Shown piece after piece: positions 37,681 to 48,485 of a DNA stretch of 64,000 nt. This stretch comes from Rattus norvegicus. Taxonomy: Eukaryota > Chordata > Mammalia > Rodentia > Muridae. Positions within the stretch are counted from its first letter, which is position 1. Each line of letters starts with the position of its first letter. The stretch is from positions 91,334,662-91,398,661 of the forward strand of contig NC_086027.1 in assembly GCF_036323735.1 (NCBI RefSeq). The letters are read 5' to 3'. The position numbers and the translations under genes are program-made. The notes beneath the pieces were generated by a model, which ran no database searches, was not told the DNA's origin, and saw nothing but the letters and a program-made list of their open reading frames with translations.

Positions 37681-37974
37681 AATGTATGCTAGTTAGAAAT
37701 TTTTAAAAATTGAAACTTAAAAAAAAATCTTATAACTTTTAGGGGAAAGAGAAGCTGGAGTCTGTAGTAACAACACACACCTCACTCCCTAGCAACAAGG
37801 AAGGCAGGACGAACATGTTTTTACCAAAGTGTTTGTTTTCCAAACACACGGGTGAACTCAGATAGCTACCTTCTTTGTCAGAATCAGTCATCTGCACTCT
37901 TGCTGTCAACCAGAAAATCCGAAGCGGGTGCCTGGGTTAGCTGTCTAGACTAGAGCTATCTCCCTGGGCAGGAG

Positions 37975-38240
37975 CTGAAAGATGGGAAGAGGGGCGGCTT
38001 CAGTGGTGATGGCTGTGGGCGGGACAGGCAGCCACTCTCTAGGTCCTTCTTTACCCAAGGGCAAGCTGCCAAGGCTCCGGGTCACTGGGCGGAGGCCACA
38101 TTGCAGAGAACAGCTGGCGGGGGCCTGTCTGGCACCGCTTGGCTTGCACTTCCTCAGCTCTTCTTTTCACATACAAACCCCGTTGCCTCCGGCCATTGGC
38201 CGGGCTCAGAGACTGGGCAGGGTCAATAATTTTAATGCAG
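37975..38240 (+). promoter_or_regulatory. GC-richer non-repetitive segment, candidate regulatory element
   Basis: It stands out from the AT-rich intron: GC boxes (ggggcggc 37992, gggcggga near 38018, gggcggag near 38089), an inverted CCAAT box inside ccggccattggccggg near 38191-38206, then tcaataattttaatgc. No repeat family is recognised and there is no coding exon: the ORF in it has no signal peptide and no match to collagen exon 1. Enhancer or alternative promoter is inference only. Confidence 0.35.
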
Positions 38241-38494
38241 ACTCAACAGCCCTGCTCAGTAGAGTGTGAATCAGCTTCGAAGATGCCAACTTCCCCTCCC
38301 ACTGACCCAGGGTAGCTGGATGCTCAGAGAGACAGAGGCCACCTCCATATCACGAGCCAGCAGAAAATGAGGCATGCCGTGTTCAGAGACTAGGAGGACG
38401 ATGGTCTGAAAATTCTTTTCTATTCATGAAAAGTAAAAATATATGTGTTAAGGGCCTTTCAATTAACAGTAAGAATGTATGCGGCTCATTAGAT

Positions 38495-38705
38495 CTCTTG
38501 TTTATTATTTTGTCCCTTACGTGTATGACTGTGTGGGTGAGCACCACATGCTATGCCGTGCTGGCAGAAGACTGAAGAGAGTAGTGGGTCTCCTGGAGCT
38601 AGAGTTCTGAGTGGTTGTGAGCTGCCCAGCATGGATGCTGGACAGAGAACTCGAATCCTCTGGACGAGCAGCATGCACTCTTAACCACTCAACCATCCAT
38701 AGGTG
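38495..38705 (-). mobile_element. B2-like SINE, antisense, diverged
   Basis: gagctgcccagcatggatgc, gaactcgaatcctctggacg and cttaaccactcaaccatcca are degenerate B2 3'-to-5' landmarks. Confidence 0.65.
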
Positions 38706-38834
38706 AACGCTGTGAGTGGGGGTCGAAACAGAGACCATCCAAGCTGCCTGCACAATAGCCGAGAAGCAATTGCCTCTTGTATATTGTCCGTGTGCTTTGC
38801 CACCAATCAGCATGAGCGTTGAATACCACAGAGA

Positions 38835-39175
38835 TTTCTCTTTTATTAATTAATTTATTTATTTTACATCTCAATCAGAGCTTCCCCTCCCTCTCTCCTT
38901 CCAGTCCCTCCTTCTCATCAGCCCTTCACTCTATGCCCCGCCTCCTTTTCTCCTCAGAGAAGAGGAGACCTCCCATGGATGTCAAGATTCCCACTTGGCA
39001 TATCAAATTGTAGAAGGCATATCAAGTTGTAGTAGGGCTAAGAGCCTCTTCTTCTATTGAGGCTAGACAAGGTTGTCCAGTTAGGGGAAAGGGAGCCAAA
39101 GGCAGGCAATGGAGTCAGAGACAGGCGCTGCTCCTGCTGTTAGCGGTCCCACGTGAGGACTAAGGTGTACACCTG
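38835..39175 (-). mobile_element. L1 (Lx-type) 3' region, antisense
   Basis: gagacctcccatggatgtca, ttgaggctagacaaggttgt, ccagttaggggaaagggagc and caggcaatggagtcagagac. A 19-bp unit (ggcatatcaaattgtagaa) is tandemly doubled at 38997-39034. Confidence 0.8.
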
Positions 39176-39911
39176 TTACATATGTTAGCACAGAGATTTC
39201 TATCGAGCATTTTATTAAATAGATAAAATTTTATAGTATCATGTAGAAGTCATAGGTGGCTAATCAACTAACATACTTGGTGCGCTCTACGGGTCCTGCT
39301 GGCAGACGCTGTAATTCAGTTGTGGAATTAACAAAGAATTTTCAGTCTCATCTTTATTCTGGAAGTCAAGGCCAGTGCTCTGGCACTGGATAAACTCGGG
39401 AGGAAATGTCTGGAAGGAACATGGCAAGTTAAGACCGACTGAGGATAAGACCAGACAGTCACGTGGCTGTCCTTTGGCACAGAGTCTTGTGTTGAACAGA
39501 GAGAGGGGAAGTCCCCAATGCCTGAATCCTTACTGAGCGCACAGCCATCTGCGGCAGCCTTTGACTGATCCGTTTTCCTCAATGCAAACCACCACGAGGC
39601 GGATCTTTTCTCCTTTTATTCTTTGAGATCGTAACATAACTATATCATCTCTCGCCTCACTTTCCTCCCTCCAAACCTTCCCATAGACCTTTCCTTGCTC
39701 TTTGTTCATTAATTGCTACAGGGCCCCGAGACATGCTTTCCTCTTCAAGCAAGGCAACTAGGAAGCGTTTGGCAATTGACCCAGAACTCTAGTTAGAACC
39801 GGAACTGATAACCAACCACAGGACATACATGTGGCCATGAGATTCTAAATCTTTTATTCTTCACTGTGAATGTTTCTCTTGCATTCTGAAGCCATTAAGA
39901 GAATGATTCTC

Positions 39912-40017
39912 GGGGTTGGGGATTTAGCTCAGTGGTAGAGCGCTTGCCTAGGAAGCACAAGGCCCTGGGTTCGGTCCCCAGCTCTGAAAAAAAGAACCAA
40001 AAAAAAAAAAAAAAAAA
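39912..40017 (+). mobile_element. ID element, young, with perfect target duplication
   Basis: Body gttggggatttagctcagtg through cggtccccagctctg, then an A-rich tail. The pol III A box (tagctcagtggtagagc) and B box (ggttcggtccc) are intact. A perfect 15-bp duplication AAGAGAATGATTCTC flanks it (39897-39911 and 40018-40032). ID elements derive from tRNA-Ala/BC1 and are especially abundant in rat, which supports the species call. Confidence 0.95.
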
Positions 40018-41319
40018 AAGAGAATGATTCTCTCTGGGTGAATTATTTAATATTCGAACATGCTAAAACATAACTTTGGCAGCGCTCTGGTTCCGAGGGA
40101 GAGAAAGTATTACTGAGAGCTTCCTGCTCTTAACTTGCTTGAGGTTCAGGAGGAGGCCCCTGAGGAGCACTTTGCTGTTGAAAAAGAGAAAATCACAAAA
40201 ATGTTGCATGAGCAATAACCGTCACCTGTGTTGGTTTAATGATGGCCTCTAGCCACAGGGCTTTTGAAGGTCTTAACTTCTGACTAATAGTTGATGGGTT
40301 GTATCATTAATGGGGTCATGATGTCTCAAGAATAGGTTCAAAATGAGTATAAAGGAAACTATGACCTCCCCATCCTTTAGTCCAATAATCTTATGTTCAT
40401 TGACTGAAACATTCTTGAAAATTTTAAATTGTATTTGAGGGGAAATGCCCAAAGTGAAAAGTCTTTATACCTTGCATGCAACAAGGTCATCCCTGGAGGT
40501 GGGGGGAGAGCTTATTTCATAAGGCCCCATGCCAGGCCCTCTCCATCACCACACAGGCCCCTGACGAGCTGCCAGAGAGCTGCCCTTCCTGTGGTGTTGA
40601 GTTCACCCAGTCGGGTGGAGAATCCACTAGTTGGCAGACTGTCACGTACTCCGAAGTCCCAGCCAGCACGATCATACACACGTAGGCAGGACACACCCTG
40701 ACCGTTTGACGGATTCTGGAGTAGTTCTGATACTCTAGGCGGGAAGAGACAGCTGTAGGCCCAGCTGTGGAGACACAGCCACAAGCAGACAAGAGTAGGG
40801 CGGACACATAAAGAGAGGCTACAGTGGGCTCACGTGAAACGCCTGTCCGTTGAGTTGGCTCCCAGAAAGCCTCTCCACACCTTCTAGTCAGCAGGCCAAC
40901 TGAGACTGCTTTTATAACAGAGCAGCAGTGTCCATCTCTGAGTACAAGGATGGCCAAGAGTACACCACGCCAACCCTAGTCTCTGCCTGCAGCGCGCAGA
41001 GATGTAATGAAGTAAAGTTAATTAGATGTAGGGGAACAGCCTGGTTAAAAGAGCAGACACAAATATATTTCTATGAAAACCATATAGGAAGCTGTAATGA
41101 AAATAAAATTGAAGGGCGAGAAGAGTGGCCCCATCCTAGAACTCAAGACCCTGGTACCATCCCCCACACTGCAACACCACTGGAATAGTCATCATTAATA
41201 TTGTTTGTATAATATTATTTAGGTAATAATTTCGTTGTTGAAAGAAAGTTGCTTTTTCCAAGAGACATGTTTGAGACAGCTTTTTAAAAGTTAGAAAAGA
41301 ACACATCAGTGGAGATTAA

Positions 41320-41575
41320 ATCGTAGGGCTGAGGAGATGTCTCAGTAGTTCAGAGCACTTTCTGTTCTCCCAGGGGACCCAAGCTCAGCTCCTAGCACTC
41401 ATGTTGGGGCCTCACAGCCACCGGTAACCCCAGCTTTGGGGAGTAGTTTTTTGGCCTCTGAAGGTACCAGCATATGTATAGCATGCATACACATGCACAA
41501 ACATATAGAAATAGCTTTACCAGCACATGTATAGCATGCATACACACGCACAAACATATAGAAATAGCTTTTTTG
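41320..41575 (+). mobile_element. Diverged B2 SINE with a duplicated 3' segment
   Basis: ggctgaggagatgtctcagt and cctcacagccaccggtaacc are B2-like. A 53-bp unit (accagcatatgtatagcatg ... atagaaatagcttt) is tandemly duplicated, starting at 41466 and 41519 with about two mismatches. Confidence 0.75.
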
Positions 41576-41663
41576 TAAGTGATGAGATCTCTACTATAAG
41601 ATCGAAGATTTCCTAGATATTAAACAGCTTTTAACTTTCTACCATCATTAAGAACCTTTAATA

Positions 41664-41851
41664 GAGGCTGAAGAGATGGCTTGATGGTTAAGGGCACTGG
41701 CTGCTCTTCCAGAGGAGCTGAGTTCAATTCCCAGCAACCACATGGTGGCTCACAGCCATCTGTAATGGGATCTGATGCCCTCTTCTGGCCTGCAGGTGCA
41801 CATGCAGATGGAACGCTCCTATACATAAAATAAATAATACTAAAAAAAAAA
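41664..41851 (+). mobile_element. B2 SINE
   Basis: ggctgaagagatggcttgat, cagcaaccacatggtggctc and tgatgccctcttctggcctg with an AATAAA-containing A-rich tail. The flanks gaacctttaata and gaaccttaaata suggest the target duplication. Confidence 0.92.
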
Positions 41852-42013
41852 TGAACCTTAAATACAGCGACGATATTCTAACAAGCAAGTATGCTAAAAT
41901 GACATTCATTTTGGTTTCTTACTTTTAATATTGCAATTAGATAAAAATATGTGCTCATTTTGAGGTAGCGTGTCAGCCTGAATTCACTCTGTTTTTCAGT
42001 GATTTGGTGGGAA

Positions 42014-42054
42014 GTGTGTGTGTGTGTATGCGTGTGTGTGTGTGTGTGTTATGT

Positions 42055-42088
<34 letters not shown>

Positions 42089-42090
42089 TG
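42014..42090 (+). repeat. Imperfect (GT)n microsatellite
   Basis: GT run broken by ATG, TAT and TTT variants. Confidence 0.93.
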
Positions 42091-42589
42091 TATATAGAGG
42101 TAAAGAAAGAGGAAGAGAGCAACAGAGCCAGAGGAAAATGAAGTGTATGTGGAAATTATATCAACAGCTAGTAAACTTAAATGAGACAGTGTAAGACAGT
42201 TTATTGTAATGCCTTTCAACTCTCACGTGGACTTTAAATGCTACAAATAATTCAGTTTGTGTCAGTTTCAGCATGTTACAGTCTCAGAAGGCTCTGTCTT
42301 CGCCTTAATCGTAATTGCCCATAAACCACACAGGCGTGGAGCCCCTTGGTCACAGCAGAACCGTAGGCTTCCGTCCGATCGGCCCAGCATTTGTTCAGGG
42401 TATACGGCACAATTAAGACATTGACATGAAGGACGCTGGACAGTTCCTTCTCCCCTGGAACATACAGCCATCAGGAAAATATACATTAAACATGAAACTA
42501 CAGAAGTTCCATGAGAGGAGATGTGGCCTAGACTAAAGGAGTTCAAGGTGGATGCAGTGTTCAAGCTACAGTCGAAAGGTTTCCAGAGT

Positions 42590-43035
42590 AGAGACTGAAC
42601 GACTCTTACTCAAAACAAATAGATAACTGACAACGGGGTCCCCAAGGAGGAGTTAGAGAAAGGACTAAAGGAGCTAAAGGGGCTGCAACCCCATGAGATA
42701 AACAACAATGCCAACAAACCAGAGCTCCCAAGGACTAATCCACCATCCAAAGAATACACATGGGCAGACCCACGGCTCCAGCTGCATATGTAGCAGAGGA
42801 TGGCCTTCTTGGGCACCAATGGGAGGAGAAGTTCTTGGTCCTGCCAAGGCTGGACCCCTCCCTCCCCCAGTGTAGGGGAATGTCAGGGCAGGGAGGCAGG
42901 AAGTGGGGGTGGTTGGAGGGGAGAATACCCTTATAGAAGAAGGGGGAGGGAAATGGGATAGGGGGCTTATGGACAAGAAAGCAGGAAAGGGAATAGCATT
43001 TGAAATGTAAATAAAAATATCCAAGAAAAAAAGTT
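42590..43035 (+). mobile_element. L1 3' end
   Basis: aaggggctgcaaccccatga, cacatgggcagacccacggc, gcagaggatggccttcttgg and ggaatagcatttgaaatgta then aataaaaatatccaagaaaa, a 5'-truncated rodent L1. It continues into a (GGAT/GATA)n tract (43055-43115). Confidence 0.92.
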
Positions 43036-44116
43036 CAAGGTTAAAAAAACAAATAAATGAAGATAGAAGGATGGATGGAAGGACTCATGGATGGATAGAT
43101 GGATAGATAGATGATATAGAATAAACAAAATAAAATTGAATTAAGCCTGCCTTGTGGCCCCATATAATATTCTTATGTTTAGAGGATAACCATGTCCCCC
43201 ACTCCCTTTCCCTAAATGAGATGTTCAGGATCCAGTCATCTATGGTTTGAGAGAGGCAGAACTTCATGCTATCGATTGAGGACAGGGGCTAGGGCTGTCA
43301 TGCATACTCTAATTGAGTACAGTGGCTTGGAAACCCCATGTATACGATGTCAAGTTCATGCAGAGACAGGGTTCTCAGCTGTGAGAAAGAAATCACTAGC
43401 AGCAAAGAGGTCTTGATGAAAGGGATTCCCGAGCGCTAGTCCAAACGCTTCTGACTCAGTTGTGGGACGGAGATGAGAATCTGCCCTCCTGACAGTTTGT
43501 CAGATGACACGGATGTTCAGGGAACCCATTGTTAAGAAGAGTGCAGTTAATTACTTGACTGATAGGAATATAGACTGTTGAGACAACTAGGATGGGTCCT
43601 TACCACTACAGACACCTGTGACCTGCAGACTGGGTACCTCAGTCAGTACTTCCGGTTCACGGGATCACAATGCATGGAAGGAGTGAGGGCGGGAAAACCA
43701 TCGCGCACCCTCTTCCATGGATGGCAGAAAAGTCTCCTGTTCTCACCCAAGGAAATACATTCAGTTAATTAGATTTTTGAGACTCTTTTCCTTTCAGCTG
43801 CACAAATAGAATTTCGTTTTCTTTCTAAGTTCCCTTCCGGTTTCCTCAATTTCTTAGGTCATCAATTACCATTGATATTGTCAATTATCAATTATATTTT
43901 TTTCTATAGAAGCAGTTAGTATTGACTAAAGGAAACAATGAAGGAAAAGATTCATGTATGACTGTAGAATATATCAGGTATATAAAAGTACATATTAAAG
44001 CGACTACTTATGACTGTTTTTATTCTTCTTTTCCTGTAGGTGGGTAATATTTTTTAGAGTTGATTTGTATGTGCCAAAGGGTCATAGACTAGATAGACTA
44101 GAAGGTCCCTCACTCA

Positions 44117-44250
44117 AGACAGGGTTTCTCTGTGTAGCCTTGGCTCTCTTGGAACTCACTCTGTAGACCAGGCTGGCCTTGAACTCAGAGATCTGCCTGC
44201 CTCTGCCTCCGGAGTGCTGGGATTAAAGGTGTGCCCTGCCTCTGCCAGAC
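44117..44250 (-). mobile_element. B1 SINE, antisense
   Basis: agacagggtttctctgtgta, ctgtagaccaggctggcctt, gaactcagagatctgcctgc and gagtgctgggattaaaggtg; little diverged from B1 consensus. Confidence 0.93.
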
Positions 44251-44402
44251 ATCTGGACATTAATATTCTTATACCAGTCTTGAATGCTAGTTCAGGGAAG
44301 CAAAGCTTAGAACCACATGGAGAAAATGGTACGCATTCAATCATAACATAGGAGAGGTGGTGCACACAGGAGAGCCAGGATTAAATATGCATTGAAGCCA
44401 AA

Positions 44403-44444
44403 TCTGTCTGTCTCTCTGTCTGTCTGTCTCTCTGTCTGTCTCTG

Positions 44445-44484
<40 letters not shown>

Positions 44485-44485
44485 G

Positions 44486-44539
<54 letters not shown>
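44403..44539 (+). repeat. Compound (CTGT)n-(CT)n-(CA)n microsatellite
   Basis: ctgtctgtctct repeats at 44403-44447, (CT)n to 44478, a short spacer, then (CA)n at 44487-44538. It lies about 340 bp before exon 2, near the acceptor of intron 1. Confidence 0.95.
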
Positions 44540-44878
44540 TCTAATGAACCTAAAAATACACCAATGTTAGACCAACCACTTCCCACCTACATCAATGGCA
44601 GTTTCCTATAATTCAACTTTTTATTATCATAGAAAAGGGAGGAGGGTTGACCACCTTCACCCTTTCCACAAGTAAACCGCCTAACTTCCTAGGTCTTAGT
44701 TGAAAAGAAAAAAAAAAAAGACACTTCTATGTCATTTGACATTTCTTCTATGATTTTTTTTCTATTCCTTTTTATTGAAGTGTTGCCACAATGTCATGCG
44801 GATCATGGTTCAGGTGTCCAAGGTTCAAAGATCAGAAGAGTTTGCTATCCATCAACTGTCCTCTTTTGCTCTTCCCAG

Positions 44879-44935
44879 GGCTGTGTCTGCGAAGGCAAAG
44901 GAAAATGCCTCTGCTGGGGAACTAAAGGGGAGAAG
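44879..44935 (+). CDS. Col4a3: Col4a3 exon 2: 7S cysteine segment
   Basis: 57 nt, 19 codons, phase 0/0, human residues 30-48. It reads GCVCEGKGKCLCWGTKGEK. The four cysteines (residues 31, 33, 39, 41) are those of the short 7S region used for disulfide cross-linking of four protomers, and the first Gly-X-Y triplet follows. The acceptor has a good pyrimidine tract (tcttttgctcttcccag) and the donor is gtaaga. Residue 42 is Trp, where human has Asp and mouse, as I recall, Ala. Confidence 0.97.
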
Positions 44936-47900
44936 GTAAGACAAGAATTTCCTGCTGCCTCTTCACAGATGCCTGAGTCTGCCACACTTTGCCCTTCTGT
45001 AGTGGAGATCATCATCCAGTCCCCTAAATCCACCTTTAAAGTAATTGTATATAAACATTAACCTTAAACAATGTTGAAAGCCTTCTAGGAAAACTTCATC
45101 GCCCCCGGCTACCTTGGGTAAATACTGGCAGCCAGACTGTAACTCTCTTGGCTGAATAAGTAGCGAGTTGGCAGCAAAAGAACATTTTTATGAAGCCTCC
45201 CTAGCATACGCTATATTTATAATGTTACTAAACACGAGAGAAGAAATTAAAACAACTTAATTCTCTCGCTTCGATGTAAACATTGAAACCCGCAGACTCT
45301 GGGCTACAGCACTGGAACAAGACCGCCCCCTGGTGGCGAAATCGGCAGCAGCCCTCTAGTTAAAAATTCAAAGCTCCTTTGAAGAATGCAAGGAAAACGA
45401 AGGCTGCGAAATCTCATCAGTTTGCTCCATTAACTCCCAATTTATGGTAATTAAGACAGGGGCAGAGCTAAAGTATCTTCGTTTGTTTACCAACCTCTTT
45501 TCTCTCAGAGATATTAATTAATGGCTCAACGATATTGAAAAATAACTATTAAAAATGCTTCAAAGAAAGCACATTTTGAGCTGTCTAAATATTTATACAT
45601 GCCTATATGATAATTACAATGGTAATTTTATCTGTATTTTGTTTGCCAATTGTTGCAAACTTGATCGAACTAACTAGTAGCCTTGACTGTTGAAGACTGT
45701 TTGCAGTATTCTGGTTCCTGGGAAGGTTTTTGTTGGTGAAATTCTATTTTACTCACTCTACCGGACGCTTCCCCATAGCGTCATCCAGCCCTACCTACAA
45801 GATCATTTAGCTCACACTTTGTGCTGTGCTGCTCTTGATGCCTCTCCTGAAACTCCATGAAAACAACCGGCTGAGAGACTCGTTCCTTTTCATCAAAAAT
45901 GCTTTTGAGTTCACATCTCCATGGTATTCTGTTTTCCTTTCATCTTTACTAAGAACTCAAAACACACCCTTTCTCCTCATCTTTACCGTCTCCACCTCTT
46001 AATAAACACATTCCACTAATCTTGACTTTCTATCAAGACTGTCCTTTCAATTCTTGGTCCCTTTCCCTCTAACCTCTGTCCTGGGTAGGTCTAGTGTCTG
46101 GGGAAAGTCTCTAAAGGACATGGGCACCACTCTGCAGCCTATGGACATACATTAGTAGACGCTGGCTACCCTCGGAGCTGCAGTGCTAACTTGCAACCCC
46201 TTGATACAAGAGAAGAGCATCATTGCGAAGAGAAGGCTGCCCTCTGGCAGCGCGTGTTGCTGGATAACTGCTGCTTGCTTCTTGATTTCTTTTCGTTTTA
46301 ACAGGGGGAGATCGGCTTCCCTGGGCCCCCTGGATTTCCTGGCCAGAAAGGATTCCCAGGCCCTGAAGGCTTGCCTGGACCACAGGGACCCAAGGTATGT
46401 CAGCCTGCAAGCTTGGTAAATCCTCTGCCCACCCAACCCCTCTCCACGCTCACCCTATGGGCCATTGAGACTGTATAGATTCCCCACCTGGCGACTATAA
46501 AACAAGTTCTTGGTTTCCTCTCTTACCGAGCTTTCACCCAGCTCATCCACCCAGGCCATGTGTAGTTTCTGCCCATAAATGTAGCCAAGCTTCTCTTACA
46601 TGGGGGGAGGAGGACTTTTCCACTTTCACTTGTGCCTGACCACTGGGATTCCATTAGTTCGGGAGCATCTCCTTTCTAAAGGATCTTGGAGTTAATGCTC
46701 TCGGTATTGGCTTTTCTATCTCAGGGCAGAAACATACAAGTTTTGCTATGCTGGCACACAAATTCGTCTAGATCTTTGCAGGTCCCCTAACGACAGGATT
46801 TTCATCCTCTCCTTGTCTTTTCTTTAGGTCAGGCTCTTGGAGGAGTAGGTAGTGTGGTACCTGTGGGTCTCCCGCTCTTCCTCCCTTAGCCAAAGCCACT
46901 TTGCGTTTGGATTCTTCCCTGAAAACATTCCTGCAAATTTCACCAGTGACCTCCAAATGACCACTGTGGAGGGTACTTTTGGATCCTGACCTAGCATGAA
47001 CCTCTGCTTTACTTCCCATCTGGAAACATCTGTCTGCCTTTGTTTTTGGACGTCCCCTATCCCTGACTCTATTCCTGTCTCCCCATCACCCGTTCCTTTG
47101 TGGGGTCTGGTGAGCATTGCGCTCCTCAGGTTTGAAGCAGGGGGCTGCCAGCTTACCATGCAGCTTCATCCTAAAGGCTGTGGTGATAGTCAAAGGCTCT
47201 TGCTTCAATAAATACCCAAGAGGAACTACCAGATAACCGTGAACCACTAGATCTGCCTATTATTCCTTCCCTGGGGACATCAGCTAGCCACACACCTGGG
47301 CTGTCAGGCATACAAACTCATTCCCCTGACTACTGACCTCCAACAAGCTGTGAGCTATAAGCTATGAACGATAATTATAAGTGATCTCTGTGGAATCTTT
47401 TAAAATCCCATACTGTATTGACATACACTAGAACACTTAAACGGTGCATTTTCCCTCTGCCAAGCACTGCCCCAGTTACTCCTCCCTGTGCTTCATTTTC
47501 TCTTCACTTTGACCCGGTAATGCCCATACACAGAACTCCAGGGGACCTCTCTGTGATTACCACTTTATTGTAGAGGATGCATCTGAAGAGATAGACAAGA
47601 ACACAGGATTCATGAAGGTCTTAGTGCAGGCACCTCCATTCCCCGGAAGTGAAGTATCTCACTCTCTGGACACACAGATCCCCTTCAGCCCAACTGAACC
47701 TTAGGCTAGGGATTCTTACAGAGGCTTCCTCTAGGAGGCAGGAGCCTCCCCTAAACCAGACTCTAGCACCTTTGCTCCTTAGACAATGGGTTGCAGCTAG
47801 AGTTTCCAAGCTTCTAATCATGGCTTGACCTTTCTTGTGATCATCCCCACCCCCACCCCCAGCCAAGAGTCTATCAAAAATCCCTTCATCCAAAGACGTG

Positions 47901-48433
47901 TCTCTTGATGTGATGATGAATCCCAAGGGATTTGGGGACTGTGTAGGTGTCAACCATTAGGACTTGGTGCCCTGATCTCTCTGGAAGGATGAAGGAGCTT
48001 AGGAGGAATAAAGGAAGCTCTGAAGACAGAACCGAGAAGCCATTACTACACCGAGGGAGCTGAACCTGCACTTGGGGTTTGCAAAGCAAGTCTGATTCCC
48101 AAGCACTCTCCATCTCTGTCTATCTCGCCCACGGCACCGCCCTCTTTCTCTTTCTCTCCTTCTGGTGCCAACTTTGAAACAGCAAGGATGGGGAGATGGC
48201 TCAGAAGGTAAAGTGTGCTTGCTACACGAGCAGGAGGACCTGAGCTTAGATCCCCAGCAAAAGCCAGGCACAGCACTGCACCTCTGTAACCGCGGGGATG
48301 GGAGTCCTGGAGCTCCTGGCCAGCCAGCCTGCGTCAATAAACTTTCAATTCGGTCAGAGATTCTGTCCAAAAACACAAGGTGAAGAGGGACAGAGGAAGA
48401 CACCCCTCCCGCTGCCAAATCTGACTTCCACAT

Positions 48434-48485
<52 letters not shown>

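Larger units (their letters stand above)
1..44878 (+). other. Col4a3: Distal part of Col4a3 intron 1 (non-coding)
   Basis: No exon, CpG island or credible ORF is supported here. The first recognisable coding exon begins at 44879 with residue 30 of the chain, so exon 1 must lie upstream. The human gene has an intron 1 of roughly 70 kb, which fits. Stretches in which I see no confident feature are 1-655, 2063-2740, 3235-5215, 6010-7790, 8605-9480, 11400-12100, 12490-13680, 13950-14790, 15190-15955, 16050-16515, 16720-17525, 17770-19950, 20435-21260, 22280-22640, 23055-23520, 23770-24560, 24775-25890, 26335-27170, 27895-28400, 28585-29520, 30710-31960, 32520-32860, 32930-34190, 34410-35350, 35412-36220, 36515-36995, 38245-38490, 39175-39910, 40035-41315, 41855-42010, 42095-42590, 43120-44115 and 44540-44878. 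Some may hold old, unrecognised repeats. Confidence 0.85.

Noticed and set aside
37982..38269. 95-codon ORF in the GC-richer segment as an alternative first exon
   Set aside because: No hydrophobic signal sequence, no suitable donor in phase 0 and no similarity to collagen IV first exons.
39912..39990. tRNA-Ala-like sequence
   Set aside because: It is an ID SINE: intact A and B boxes but no cloverleaf, an A-rich tail and a target duplication. The same applies to 60104, 36411 and 10881.
1..44878. Col4a4 exons on the minus strand (the head-to-head partner)
   Set aside because: I found no Gly-X-Y exons flanked by splice sites on the minus strand. The partner lies beyond exon 1 of Col4a3, outside the window.
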